Source: Chondrosia reniformis | Taxonomy: Eukaryota > Porifera > Demospongiae > Chondrillida > Chondrillidae | DNA length: 64,000 bases | Assembly: GCA_947172415.1 (NCBI GenBank) | Contig: OX359190.1 | Span: 6,138,001-6,202,000 of the forward strand | Direction: 5' to 3' | The notes under the pieces: generated by a model | Seen by the model: the letters and a program-made list of their open reading frames with translations, nothing else | Told to the model about the DNA's origin: nothing | The model's database searches: none | Part shown: positions 30,740 to 43,616 of the stretch, piece after piece | How positions within the stretch are numbered: the first letter of the stretch is position 1 | How the letters are laid out: each line of letters opens with the position of its first letter | Made by a program: the position numbers and the translations under genes

Positions 30740-32940
30740 TCTGTCTTCTTCTAGTTGCAGACTGTATTCATCTAGTTGTACAGCTAGTTGGCTAAAGTTC
30801 ACATCAAGATGGCTACATTCTACTGCTGGATAATTACTCTCTACACCTAGAAGGGTACAGTCTCTGTGGACTGTAAAATCTAGCTGTATACTGTAGCCTT
30901 CAAGCTGAAGACTTTACCGAATCAACTTTAGACTGTATCCATTTTGGCTGTAGATTGTAACTATCTATTAGTAGAGTGTCTCCATATACTAGCAGACTGC
31001 ATCCATCTACAAGTAAATTACAGCCATCCAGTTAGCCATCTAGCTTTAGACTGAAGCCATCTAGCTGTATAACGTACCAATATAGCTGTAGACTGTATCC
31101 AAAGACCTGTAGACCTTACACATTTAGTTGTAGACTGTACCCACAGAGCTGCAGGCTGTACCCATGTAGACTGTATCCATCTGGCTGTAAACTGTATCCC
31201 CCTTGATTAATGATTAGATATTCTACAGCTAGATGAATACAGTCTGCAGTTATATGGATACATTCTATATATATACAGCTATATGGATTAGTGTGGACTG
31301 TATCCATATACCTACAGACTGCATCCATCTAGCTGCACACTATATAAACCCATCCAAGTCTACATTCTTTCCACATAGCTGTAGATTGTACCTATCTAGC
31401 TTTAGATATTATCCACCTGGCTGTAGACCTTATCCATCTAGTTATAGACTGCATCTATCTAGCTGTAAACAGTAAAACATTCAGAATGCGTCCATCTAGC
31501 ACAGATTATACCCATCAAGATGTAGACTCTATCCATCTAGCTGTAGACTGCACCTATCCTGCTATGGCAATTATCTCTCTAGCTGTTGACTGTATCCATA
31601 TACTATAGACCAGCAGTAGACTGTATTCATTTTTTTGTAAACTCTACAGATTTAGCTGCAGACTGTTACATTTATCTCTACTCTTTATCCATCTAGTTAT
31701 AGACTGTAAACATCTAGCTGTAGATAAACTTTCAGACTAACTGTAGACTATATATACCCATTTAAATGCATACTGTATCCATCTAGTTTCAGATTGTATA
31801 CATCTACCTGTAGACTGTAGCCATCAACCTGAAGACATTAACCATCTAGCTGCAGCCTTTTCCAAAGTAGCTTTAGACTGTACCCATATGGCTGCAGATT
31901 GTTTTCATCTAGATGCAGACTGTTACCATCTAGGTGTGGAGCGTGTTAATACACCTGTAGTCTTTACCATTCTACCTGTAGATTGCTTTCATCTGGTGGT
32001 ATATAGACTGTCCCTACCGAGCTGTAGACTCTACCTTTCTAGGTGTAGACTCTATGTATCTAGCTGTAAATAGTACCCATATAGCTGTACACGGTATTCA
32101 TCTAGCCAGAGAATGTAGTCATCAGCCTGAAGACTCTAAACAGTTTACAGTTAAATGGATACAGAGTACAGCTATTTGGAAGCAGTCTACGGCTGTTGAT
32201 TGTAGCCATATACTTGCAAGCTGCATTCATCCAGCTGCAGACTATAACCATCCAGATGGAGACTCTATCAATGTATCTGTAGGCAGTATACATATGCATG
32301 TAGACTATTCCAATCTAGCGATAGACTGCATTCATCTAGTAGTTGTAGACCATCCACATCTGGCTGTAGTCTGTTTCTAACTAGCTGTACTCTGTATCCA
32401 TTTAGCTGTAAACTGTAAATATCTAGCTGTAGATAAACTTTCAGACTGCATCCATCTACCAGTAGACTATACTCATTTAGATAGGCACATTATAATCTAG
32501 TTGCAGACTGCATTTATCTAGCTGCAACCTGTTGCCATCAACATGAAGACTGTAATCATCTATCTTTAGACTTTACCAAAGTGGTTTAGACTGTACCCAT
32601 CTAGCTGTGCCTGTATCCACCTATCTCTAGACTATGTATACCCATCTAGATGCATCCAGATTGAGACTGTATCCATCTAGGGGTAGAATGTACCCATATG
32701 TTTTACAGTATACAAATCTAGTTCTAGACTATTCAACCAGCAGTAAACTGTAAACATATAGATGTAGACTGTAGCCATCTAGCTGTAGACTGTAAATATC
32801 TAGCTATAGATTGTATACATATTTTTGCACACTGCATTCATCTAGAAGTGAGGTATAGCCGTTCAGCTGTAGATTGTATCCGTCTAGCTGTGGATTGTAG
32901 CGATCTGGTTGTATGCTACACCCATATAGCTGTAGAGGAC
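30740..32940 (+). repeat. 21-bp minisatellite, block 3
   Basis: The same unit as block 1. Two short segments are reversed within it (about 31221-31290 and 32140-32195, where CTACAGCTAGATG and GATACAG words appear on the plus strand). Confidence 0.9.
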
Positions 32941-32949
32941 TTACTAGCG

Positions 32950-35900
32950 TGAGAAAGATGACAGATGATGCCCTCATGATGTTCTAGTGATATGGCTTTT
33001 CCCTCTTAGGACTTGATCCACAACCAACAGAAGATTTAGAATTGATTGGAGAGGACGTGCTACATGCTGAAGAGACTGCATCATGCCCATCTGCTGCTCG
33101 GGCAATAGCAGCGGGCAGTGCAAAAATTGCTCGTGTGTCAAGGGTGGGTGAAAGTGTTCTTCCTGTCAACCCATTCAACTTCAGTAGGTGTCAAAACACC
33201 GACGGAAGCAACCCGCCATCTCAGCAACAACCCACCACTTTTACATCAGGAGATCCATGTATTATTGAAGCCGAGTGGAATGCGGAAGGAACTACTAGAG
33301 CTCACAATGGCCTAAAAGCGACAACACCAAATTTGGATGTTTCACAGCCTTCAGGTAACCCCATTGCTTGCATGTGAGGACATAGATTCGTCTCCAACAG
33401 ATTCCATGCCAATTCACCTCATTCCCAACCTACCTTCCTTCCCATGCATGAATGCTCCCAACTTCATATGGGGAAACCTGGATGGAGAGAGCTTCTGCCA
33501 TGTCACTTACTCAGTTTATGCTGCAGCTACCAGCCTAGTGCCAATGGGGAAACTTGGAACTTCTTTTGTGTTGGCTATGGTTAGTCTGTTCCGTACCTAT
33601 GGTGAGGGTTCTGCTATGGAGTTCATTGCACTAAAAGCAGGATGATAATGCCCACTTGCTGTTACAGAAGCCCCGTAGTCACTTCAAAGTCATGGGATCA
33701 TGTCCGGTGCCTGAAGAGGCGGAACTATCTGTGGATGGAGGGAAACATTGCCCTAGTCCAACAAGGTCATGCCATCCGAAGACAAATATGCACTGCTCTG
33801 AATCACAGGAATAGTAACCACAATGAATTACATACCACTCAACAGTTTGTGAGACTAATGCTAAAAGGCAAGGTAAAAGCAGCCCTGCAGCTATTGGACA
33901 CACAAGGTAAGAGTGGGGCTCTCTTTAAATAGCAGAGATTTATTGATAAATGCCCAGCACATACCACAGCAAACAGTTCAAGACATCCTGATCGATAAGC
34001 ACCCTTCAGGCCAACCAGCCCACCCTGAAACCCTTCTACAGCTCCCGAAAATCACCCAGTACTATTTGAGTGGCTAGATGGAGAGATGATACAGCCAGCT
34101 GCCATTCTGTACCAAGGAGGTGCAGGCCCCTCTGGAGTAGACTCACACGGGTGGAGATGCTTATGCACCTCTTTCAGGAATGCTTCGTCCGAGTTTGGCA
34201 GCGCTGTGACTCTGGTAACTAGGCACATATGTACAAAGATAGTTGATCTAGCCGGTCTTGCTCCACTCACAGCCTTTTGGCTGGTTACCCTAAACAAATG
34301 CCCAATTGTGTGCGGGGCAGGAGGCAGGCTGTGAAGCCACGGTATATGCAATGGAGAAAATGCTTCAGGGGATCACACTGAAGCAGTTTTGCAAACTGAT
34401 GCCACCAATACTTTTAACAGTTTAAACAGGCAGTCCATGCTGTGAAACGTTCAAGTGCTCTGTCCATCACTCGAGTACTCTACTTATCAATACATACAGA
34501 AGGAGTGCTAAGTCATTCAAAGATGGGGAAACAATTCTGTCTCTGGAAGGCACCACTTGGGGCCCCTCTGGCCATGGTGATGTATACTATGGGTCTCCTG
34601 CCACTCATCAAACAGCTGAACCACCCTGCCCAACAGATTTTGTTTGCAGATGATCCTGACGCAACTACAAAAGTGGTGGGACATGAGAGTATATCTTGGC
34701 CCTGGTTATGGCTACTTGCCAACCCTAGCATACCCGACTCATTGTGAAACCAGAACATCTGTCCAATGCTACAAGGATTTTTCATAACTCAGGTGTTAGG
34801 GTGACAACAGAGGGCAAAAGACACCTTAGAGCTGCATTGGGAAGAAAGTCCTATATTGGTGCTTACGTGGAGGAGAAAGTCACAAAATGGGTAAAAGAAG
34901 TAGAAGACAGGGCCTTTTAGCCAAACCTCACCCGCAGGCAGCGTATGTGCTCTTCACACATGGACTGTCCAGCTGGTGGACCTACCTCATACGAACTGTA
35001 AATATTGCACCACAGTTCTTACAACAACTCGAGGATGCAATTGGGCAACTTCTTCTACCTGCTGTGACCGGCAAATCTGTCCTTAGAGACTTGAAGAGGG
35101 AGCTCATTGCCCTCCCAGCTCATATGGGTGGTCTCAGTATTCCCATATTCTGTGTGTCACCTCACACACAGAGCATAATGCCTTTAAAAAGATCTCAGCA
35201 CCACCTATAGAGGCTATATTGGAGCAATGCAAAGAGTGTAACTCCAACACAGTCTTGGAATAACAACATTCTAAGACACAAGTGAGGAACTCGGAAATGA
35301 AAGCAGAAACAGCAGCTACCAATAACCTTCACCTACGGCTCCCACCAAAATGGTGGAAGTAGTGAAGGAGAAATGATCTTCTAGCTGCTTGGCAGCACTT
35401 CATATTGAAAGCTTTGGTTTCTCACTTTACAATGTGGCCTTTCGTGATGCCCTTTCTTTGAGATATGGAAGGTACCCACCCCTACTGCCCAATACATGTG
35501 TCTCTGGTAACCCTTTACTGTAGACTACACATTGAACTTTTCAACTGGTGGTTTTTCCAATTGTCCGCCACAAGGTGATAGAAGACCTTACAGCAGATCT
35601 AATGTCAGAGGTGTGTCATGATGTATGTGTGGAACCAGCCCTGAAGCCCCTCTCTGGGGAGCAACTGTCATATGCTGCTGCTAATAGGGAGAAATCCACT
35701 CACCTAAATGTGAGGACCATGTTTTTTGGGACTACGACAACAGCTTGCATTATTGAGTACTGGTTTTTAACCCCAGTGTACCATCGTACCGGAGTACCCT
35801 GATGGCTGCATGCTACAGATGCCATGAAGGGGAGAAGAGCAGAGAGTATGAGCTACAAGATCGTGAGAGAGAGCAGGGCTCTTTCACTCCCCTTGTCTTC

Positions 35901-36145
35901 TTGACATCGGAGGGATGGGCCGAGCTGCCACCATTGCATACAAGAGACTGGCATCCCTCCTCTCCACGATGCAAGACCAACCATATTGTATCGTGAAATG
36001 CTGGCTCAAATGCTGCCTTTCCTTCTCAATGCTTAGATCTTCAGTGATATGCCCGATCAGGGTGCAACAATGTGTCCAATGCAGTCATTCCCTTGGATGT
36101 TGTCATCTGTGAGGGGCGAATCCTTCTCCGAGGTTGAAACATTTC
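32950..36145 (+). pseudogene. Reverse-transcriptase polyprotein relic with nuclease-like tail
   Basis: Plus-strand relic between two minisatellite blocks. Landmarks in order are GTSFVLAMVSLFRTYGEGSAM (33540s), RLMLKGKVKAALQLLDTQGK (33850s), GGAGPSGVDSHGWRCLCTSF (34110s), motif A DATNTFNSLNRQSML with a stop after it (about 34395-34440), GAPLAMVMYTMGLLP and QILFADD (motif C, 34635-34660), THGLSSWWTYL, LPAHMGGLSIPI, VEPALKPLSGEQL and SFTPLVFLTSEGWAELP-type text at the end. Many stops and frameshifts. The frame at 33042-33377 may be its N-terminal part. This is a different family from the 11740 relic, but with a similar order; its clade is not assigned. Confidence 0.7.
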
Positions 36146-36264
36146 CATAATAGTTATCTCCTCAAAATATGGACTCACTATGCATATTAACAGTGTCTCT
36201 TTTTATCATCATTTGCAGTCTCATTGTTTTTTCTAATGCACGTAAAATCATTATATGGTTAATA

Positions 36265-37078
36265 TTTGTTTCAATTTAGCTGTAGATTGTTCTCTTCTAT
36301 CTGCTGACTGTAGCCATCCAGCGGCAGACTGTATCCACTGAGCGGTTGACGGTAGCCATCAATTTGTAGATTGTATCTATATACTTGCAGACGCATTCAT
36401 CTAGCTGCAGACTATACCCACCCAGATTTAGACTCTCTACATCTAACTGTAGACTGTACCCATTTAACTATAGATATTATCCACCTAGCAGTAGACTACA
36501 CCCATCTAGACGTATACTAGCTGTAGACTGTAAAAATCTATCTGTAGAGTGTATCTATCTAAAAGTAAATTATGGCCATCTAGATTTAGACTGTAACAAA
36601 TCTAGCTGTAGACGGTACCCATTGAGCTGTAGATTATAACCATCTAGATGTGGACTGTATCCATTGAGTTGTAGACTGTATCCATCGAGTTGTAGACTGT
36701 ATCCATCGAGTTGTAGACTGTGGCCATTCAGTGGTAGATTATATCCGGCTGTCTCTTAACTGTATTCATCTAGTTGTGCACTGTATCCATCTAGTTGTAG
36801 AATGTAATCATCAACCTTAAGACTGTAACTATATAGGTGGAGACTTTACCAAAAGAGCTTTGTACTGTCTCCATCTAGATGGTCACTTTATCCACGTTGC
36901 TGTTGACTGTACCCATCTAGCTGAAGACTGTACAAATCTAGCTGAAGACTGTACACATCTAGCTGTAGATTATATCCACTTATCTGTGAACGTTTTCCAA
37001 CCAGATTCAGATATAATCCATCTAAATGTAGACTGTGTCCATATAGCTATATACTATAGTTATCTAAATCAGGGCTTT
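36265..37078 (+). repeat. 21-bp minisatellite, block 4
   Basis: The same unit, with a recently amplified sub-run TGTATCCATCGAGTTGTAGAC near 36660-36720 where adjacent units are nearly identical. Confidence 0.88.
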
Positions 37079-37093
37079 CAAGTGTGATGCAGA

Positions 37094-38421
37094 ATGCCCG
37101 CGAAGACGATCAAGGATTACTTTAAGACTGTAGATGTTTTTGTTAAGGATTTGCCACCATCAATTCGGCATTCAAGTATTCAGGCATTAAGGAGCAAGCG
37201 AAAGTCTTGTGCAAGAGTGGGTCGACGGCAAGCAATGAGAGTGCCAGAAGATTTCTGCTGAGTACAAAGTCGAAGTCGCCTAGTTCACTGCCAGGAACGG
37301 TGTTAGTGCTGCTTTGCGTTACTTCAAGAGTACGGGGTCCTTCCCTGAGCTGAAAGAAAGCACTGTTCGTGGGTGGAAGAATGTGTTTTGTACAGAACTC
37401 TTGTCGGGATCGAGGAAGAGAGGTGCACCTGCAGAACCTATTAAGGAATTGCCCGAAAAGCGACGGAGGAGGACTTTGCTACTTGGTGAGGAGATGGCGG
37501 AGCAGGTAAAATTGTTCTTGAAGTGTATAAGGAAGACGGAAGGTGTTGTGAACTCCCAGATCATTGTAGCAACAGCTAAAGGAGAGTTTCTGCCAAGGAC
37601 GCTAACCTGTTTGCAGAAAATGGTAGTCCTCTGTTAATTACCAAAGACTTGGCAAAACGATTGGTTGGTAGGATGGGCTTAGTTAGAGACAAGCCATAAC
37701 CAAGACCAAGGTCACTCCAACCAACTTTAAGAGTGTGAAGAAGCAGCATTTGGCAGACATTCGCTCCATTGTGTGCATCGACGATATTTCAGCTGATCTC
37801 ATAATCAGCTGGGATCAGACTGGAGTAAAGTATGTTCCTGTCTTGAATTGGACAATGGAAGTGAAGGGCTCAAAGCGGGTAGAAGTGACTGGTACTGAGG
37901 ATAAGAGGCAAATCACTGCTTTGCTTTCTTGTACACTCAGTGGAAAGTGTCTCCCGGTACAAGTTGTTCATGCGGGAAAGAGTCCTGCATGCCTGCCAAA
38001 GGTAGCATTTCCTCCTGATTGGCATGTAACATTTTCTCCTAACCACTGGTGTAAGAATGGGATATCTCCACTGTATTTTGCTTCCCTATGTTGAGAAAGT
38101 TCGCTCTGATTGGAATGTCAGCACTACCAACCCTTTTTTGATCAGTTCAAAGGTCAGACAACTGAAAGATTCCTGCAAACATTGGAGAATAATAATATCC
38201 AAGTCCCTGCGAATTGCACAGATCCTCTGCAACCAATTGACCTTAGTATCAACAAGCCGCTGAAAAGTCACATGAGGAATTCATTCCAGCAGTGGTATGC
38301 TACACAGGTTCAGAGATGTTTGGACGACAGTGCAAGCAATGTACAGACAGTTGATCTCTGGCTGAGTGTTCCTAAACCTCTTTGTTTCCAGTGGCTGCGT
38401 GACTTATATCCAAAGCAATGA
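37094..38421 (+). pseudogene. Jerky/Tigger-type DDE transposase (pogo superfamily), frameshifted
   Basis: Starts MPAKTIKDYFKTVDVF at 37094, directly after the minisatellite. Later blocks in other frames are RYFKSTGSFPELKESTVRGW (helix-turn-helix region, 37314), ISWDQTGVKYVPV (first catalytic Asp), KRQITALLSCTLSGKCLPVQ, PPDWHVTFSPNHW, then FFDQFKGQTTERFL (second Asp, 38110 frame) and NCTDPLQPIDLSINKPLK (third acidic residue). At least three frameshifts or stops, so it is inactive, though all catalytic motifs are still readable. No terminal inverted repeats could be paired. Confidence 0.8.
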
Positions 38422-38439
38422 AGACATGGTCCGGAATGG

Positions 38440-38900
38440 CTTTCAAGAAGCTGGGATTACTGACGCATTAGCTGATATCATTTAGACTGTATTATCATTA
38501 TGTGTACTAAGTCATTATTACAACATGAATGATAATCATGTAATGCAGGCATGCATAGGCTTTAAAATAATAGAAATAGTCACAAAATTGAATTGTTAAA
38601 TTGTTGTCAGTAGTATAGTCCTGTACTTCAATTATTAAGGTATATTCCAAATAACGAAACATTATAACTAGGGTGCTCTTGAAACTGGCTGTAACATGTT
38701 TTTATGTTTATTTAGAGCATCCCTATCATTGCATTTGTCACTACACTACGTACCTAATTTATGAGTTGCACAGTGGGTTACCATCATTTACAAGATATAC
38801 CTTATGCGTACAAATTTAAACTGATTATCATTATATGTATATACTGCATTGTATTAGGTCATTATTACAACATGAGTGATAATCATGCAATGCATGTACA
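38440..38900. other. Spacer, nothing recognised
   Basis: A+T-rich; AACATGAATGATAATCATG (38522) and AACATGAGTGATAATCATG (38870) are a direct repeat about 350 bp apart, each preceded by TCATTATTAC. Confidence 0.45.
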
Positions 38901-38905
38901 CATGG

Positions 38906-39672
38906 CTATGGAAATGGTTCCAGGATGTTTTGTGAAAAAGAATGAAGAAGGTGGTTTCGCATATGCGCTTGATTGTAACAAGCATCTGCTGGGTCACCAT
39001 GAAAAGCAACTGTTGTTGCAAAAGCTATTGCGAACAAGCCACACTCAATTCCTTCTACTTGCTTCTGGACTCCATCCACTAATTTGATGTTGCCCATGCT
39101 ACATCAAAATGTGTTTAAAGGGGAGCAAGAGATACTTTGTCCCAACTTGAGTATGCAGAATCGTACACAAATACCTGCTTTCCTGATTTGCGGGTGGTTG
39201 CACATATCCAGTCATTTCCTTTGATATGGAAGATTCGGATGGTATTTGAGGTGGGAGTCTTGTGTGGCTGGCCTTGCAGGAGTGTTAACTGCAGTCCGTC
39301 ATACCCAGGGATCAGGGAATTGCCTCTTCAGCATCTTTTGTGCCATGTCGAGTGTTTATCTAAGAGTATTTCACCCCTTTCTATGGTCTTTTTGTCTGCC
39401 AAGGTCAACATGATATCCTCCATCCGAATCCATGGATGACTATCTTCCTTGTCACCATTAACAATATCTTGCTTCCTCAGTCCGACACCAATGCTAGTGG
39501 CCGTGTCCGTGCTGCTTGGTAGGGTACCATTTTCCTGGCTGAAATCCTGAATGCCAACTTTTCTTTCTATTTTTAACTCTGTATCATCCACTGATTTGCC
39601 TTCTTCAATCAAACACTGCTTGACTTTCTTCATAGTGTCTTCAGGGTCAATAAATCTGTACATACAAGGCAA
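38906..39672 (-). pseudogene. Ulp1/C48-like cysteine protease relic
   Basis: Minus-strand blocks from 39672 down: an acidic N-terminal part, LADKKTIERGEILLDKH, then (next frame) IRIFHIKGNDWICATT, QVFVYDSAYSSWD, and in 38906-39097 QKQVEGIECGLFAIAFAT. The Asp in VYDS, the Gln/Gly region and Cys in ECGLFA fit the C48 catalytic order. The expected His before Trp reads Asp (GNDW). Frame breaks occur near 39350 and 39100. Such domains occur in many invertebrate element-linked proteins; a host gene relic is also possible. Confidence 0.55.
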
Positions 39673-40140
39673 TTAGAGACCTCCCTGTGGTTTTCGCTGG
39701 AGAACTGTCGATATCTCATAATTGTGAACACTCATGAGCCACTTCTCCGTGGAAACACGGAGCAAATGCAGGATATGGTACGTGGAACGTGGCTAACAGT
39801 TAGACCATCTTTCTTGACTCCCACCAAGTGACGATCTTCCATGTTCCTAGCTTCCTGTGAGCATTACAGAAATGCTCCTACTGAAGCCAACCAGTCATCC
39901 TTGTATATGTGATACCCAAAAACGCAGCTACGTAGATTAAACGAAGACATATCTAAAGCCGGTCAGCAGTGTTCCTCCAAAGTGTCTGTAGCAAGATCAT
40001 TCGGTAAATGTCTGAGTTATCCAGCTGAAGATGTGCACAAAAGGAGTAAATCTTCAGGCACACTTGGAGCTTGGCGAAAAAAATCGCAAAAATCCCCACT
40101 TAAGGGGCATTCGTGAAATTTCATCCCATGAATATTTGTT
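39673..40140. other. Spacer, nothing firmly recognised
   Basis: Includes GAAATTTCATCCCATGAATA near 40114 just before minisatellite block 5; it looks like a repeat end but is single-copy in this window. Confidence 0.35.
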
Positions 40141-40144
40141 CGTA

Positions 40145-41600
40145 TACGGTATCTATAGACTGTCCCTTCTGGCTGTAGATAGTACCATTCCAGCAGTAGA
40201 TTATACCCAAGTGTCTGGAGACTATACCCATGCATATAGCTTGAGACGGTGCCCAAGTAGCAGTACATTGTACCCATGTAGCTTTAGACTGTAATCAAAA
40301 AGTTATAGACAATAGTCATGTAGTTGCATAGTGTATCCATATGGCTGGCTGTAGACTATAATCATTTAGATGTAGATTATAACCATTCAGATGTAGACTG
40401 GATCCATCAAGATGGAGACTCTATCCATCTCACTGTAAACTGGATCAATCTAACTGTAGACTGTATCCATCTAGCTGAAGACTGTACCCATCTAACTGCA
40501 GAGTGTACTCATGACGGTTTAGACTGTACCTTTTGAGCTATAGATTGTATCCACCTAGTTATAGACTGAATCTATCTAGGTGTACAATGTATCAATCTAG
40601 TTGTACACTGCCCCATTTGGATGTACACTGTACCCATCTAGCTGTGGACTGTAGTCATTTGGCTATAGATCCCAGCCATTCACCTGTACACTGTATTGAT
40701 ATAGACGTAAACTGTATCCATCAAGATGTAGAAAGTATCCATCTATATGAGTAGACTGTATCCATCTAGCCATATATGCCATACTCATGTACCAAAAAAT
40801 GTAGCTCTCTAGCTAGAGATTGTATCCCTCTAAAAGTAGACTGTATATACCTAGGTATATACTGTATCTATATGCATATAGAATGTATCCATCTAGATGT
40901 ACACTGTTCCCATCAGGATATGCACTGTACCCATCTAGCTGTAGATTATAGCCATCTAGCTGTAGACTGTCTTTATCCAGATATATACTGAGATATACAC
41001 TTATCCATTCAGATGTAGACTGTGTCCATCTTGTTGTAAACTGGATCCATCTAGCTGTAGAATGTCTCCATCTAATTGAAGACTGCACCCATCTAAAAAA
41101 GACTGTGCCCATCTAGCTTTAGACTGGAGCTATGTAGCTATAGATTATATCCATCCAGCTTTAGACTGTATATATCTAGATGCAGACTGTATCTATCTAC
41201 CTCTAGACTGTACCCATCTAATACCCATCAAGCTGTTGATTGTATCCATTTAACAGTTGACTATATATATCTAGCTAGTTGTAGACTGCATATATACAGT
41301 GCAAGTTACAATATACATATATATATATATATATATACTTGTGGAATGTATCCATCTAGATGTACACTGTCCCAACCTGAATGTACACCATACCCATCCG
41401 GCTTTGGACTGTAGTCATTCAGCTATAGACTCCATCCATCCACCTGTACACTGTATTGATCTAACCGTATAATGGAACCATCTAGCTGTTGACTGTATTC
41501 ATTTAGCTATTGACTGTACCCATCCAGCTGTGGACTGTATACATCTAGCTGTAGGCTGTATCCATCTAGCTTTACCCTGTACCTAACTAGCTATAGATTG
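40145..41600 (+). repeat. 21-bp minisatellite, block 5
   Basis: The same unit and orientation. A TA run with ACAGTGCAAGTTACAATATA at about 41296-41338 interrupts it. Frames of 60-100 codons on both strands are artefacts. Confidence 0.9.
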
Positions 41601-41784
41601 TAGCTCACTTGTCTTATATATACTGGGATACGCAATCAGCCACAGGCTACTTTTCATGAGGCCCAGTTTAATATACAGAAATAAAAGTTAATATCAACAC
41701 ACACACATATACAAAGATCAATTAATAGTTAATCAGCCAGTAATTAGATTGGGTTGGTACTGGGTACCACTGTCCTACGTAGCC

Positions 41785-41920
41785 ATAGATTGTATCCATC
41801 TAAATGTAGACTGTATCTATCTAGGTGTATTCTGTATCTATATGCATAGTGAATATATCCATCTAGATATACACTGTCCCAATTGGGAAGTACAATGTAC
41901 CAATCTAGTTGTGGAATTTC
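41785..41920 (+). repeat. 21-bp minisatellite, block 6 (short)
   Basis: About six units, separated from block 5 by about 180 bp of unrelated sequence (41605-41780). Confidence 0.8.
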
Positions 41921-41929
41921 GCTAGTGGA

Positions 41930-42590
41930 ACATGTCCACACTTCCGGAAATTTTCAATAAAAGTTGCTAACTAACACTCTTTTTTAATTTATTCTAGAAA
42001 CATCGTATCACTAAACAAGTTATATAGAATTGAAGCGTTATTCTTTCGTAATATTTTGGCTACAACAGCGTCAGGATTGCAGGCTTAAAGGAGAAGGTAA
42101 GCGGCCGTAAGTGATAGGTGACAAATTGCCAAAAATGTTTTATTAGACAGTGGAAAATACGAATATAGAATAAATGGTAACACCAATCTATGAAGGATAA
42201 TGATATCTAACGATTGTATGTTTACTCCTTTTAAATTCCCTTTAGTTTTTGAATTATAATCGAAAATGTATTATTTTCGTACCTTTATCAGGTGCCTCTA
42301 GTACTTCATATCTCAGTTAAACAAGGGAATATTCCAGGCGTATACATACAACTTTTAGGCTGTTACTTATTGAAGAGATGGATGTCAAAAAATGGTTAGA
42401 TATACAATCTCCACTGTCTAACAATTGGTTCGTTTTCCATTTGTCCCTTCTCCATCAAGTAATGGTATTGTCACGTGAGTATCAGCCAAAATTAGTAGTA
42501 TAGCTTAGCCATCATACAATGACGTCTTATGACGTTGCATATATGCCCCCAAATATTTGGTAACACGTTATAAAAATAGAAATATTAAAC
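41930..42590. other. Spacer, no gene recognised
   Basis: A+T-rich, with short frames only and no match to other parts of the window. Confidence 0.35.
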
Positions 42591-42803
42591 ATTTTCTACA
42601 AAAATAGTGAAGATGTAGGGATGGCATAAAAAGTAGAGAAACAAGAAAGGGATGTTACACAGTGAAGCATTAGCTGTGCATGAATCATACAACACCCTTG
42701 CTTGTAGGATTCATGTATAGCTAATGCTTCACTGTGTAACATCCCTTTCTTGTTTCTCTACTTTTTATGCCATCCCTACATCTTCACTATTTTTGTAGAA
42801 AAT
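42591..42803. repeat. Near-perfect 213-bp palindrome
   Basis: The left arm begins ATTTTCTACAAAAATAGTGA and the right arm ends in its complement. The arms are about 95 bp with only a few mismatches around a loop near 42688-42710. Transcribed, it would form a long double-stranded hairpin. The diverged sister copy at 11190-11395 has the same neighbour repeat. Confidence 0.85.
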
Positions 42804-43337
42804 TTTGAATATTTCTAGTTTCTGTACTTTTTATGGAGCATTGGCTAGGAATTAGATTCGTATAATTAAAATCATTTTGGTTTCGCAATCTTCGACTGAT
42901 TATGACGTCATTAAAATGGCGACTTTATTGAGGCCTTGACTCTAGGGTCATGAAAACCGCCATGCTCAATAATAGCGTTATCGCTCTCGCTTCTACAAAA
43001 GAATACAGCTCGGAAAATTTGCAGTAGTTTCGTGTAACAATTAGTCCAAAAGCTTATATAGTTTTTTAGTTATGGCTGACGAAGAATAAGAAGAAGAAGA
43101 AGAATATGAAGAAGACGAAAATGGGAATTTTTAAAGTTTATTATTTCGCCAGCGGGACATATCCGCTTGCTTTTAAGGTCTATTTAGAGTATGTATATTG
43201 TATATTTAGCTATACATAGCCTTGTTTTGTTGATTTTCGGCCTATTTCGGGATTTCGCTCCTATACCAATGTATGGGGAAAACGAAAAAAACCGTGTCAT
43301 CCCTACATAGGGAGTACTACTGTACTCCCTGATATTA
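42804..43337 (+). repeat. Non-autonomous repeat, copy 2
   Basis: Collinear with 10655-11160 in reverse. Includes TATGACGTCATTAAAATGGC, GAAGAAGAAGAATATGAAG, CCAATGTATGGGGAAAACG, and an end with GGGAGTACTACTGTACTCCC, itself a small palindrome. Confidence 0.7.
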
Positions 43338-43517
43338 GACTTCCGAAGTTGATATGTCAAGTAAGGCTTCTCGGTAGCAATACAGATTCCTTGATCAAAG
43401 TTTTTTGTTGTCGTTAGAGGTAAGTGGAAACAGTAAGTATATTGCGTGTCTACTAATATCTATGTAATTATCAATAGCGAAAATGTATGAGCAATTAACC
43501 AAGTATGATCAAAAGAA

Positions 43518-43560
43518 AATAGAACATTTCGGTCACATAGGCCTTACTTCCTCAGCTATT
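43518..43560 (-). ncRNA. Hammerhead motif in left arm of a hairpin
   Basis: On the minus strand: AAUAG, core CUGAGGA, a stem II region ending UGACC, GAAAU, GUU and CUAUU. Stem I (AAUAG/CUAUU) pairs fully over 5 bp. GAAAC reads GAAAU and stem II has a mismatch, so it is weaker than its partner. Confidence 0.45.
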
Positions 43561-43573
43561 ATACTACGTTAGT

Positions 43574-43616
43574 AATAGCTGAGGAATTAAGACTTACGTG
43601 ACCGAAACGTTCTATT
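43574..43616 (+). ncRNA. Hammerhead motif in right arm of a hairpin
   Basis: AAUAG (43574-43578), core CUGAGGA (43579-43585), stem II region (43586-43603), GAAAC (43604-43608), GU, cleavage U at 43611, CUAUU (43612-43616). Stem I pairs over 5 bp; stem III is the self-complementary ACGU, the layout thought to act as a dimer in Penelope-like elements. Stem II is eroded. The arms of the enclosing palindrome run from about 43508 to 43628. Confidence 0.55.
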
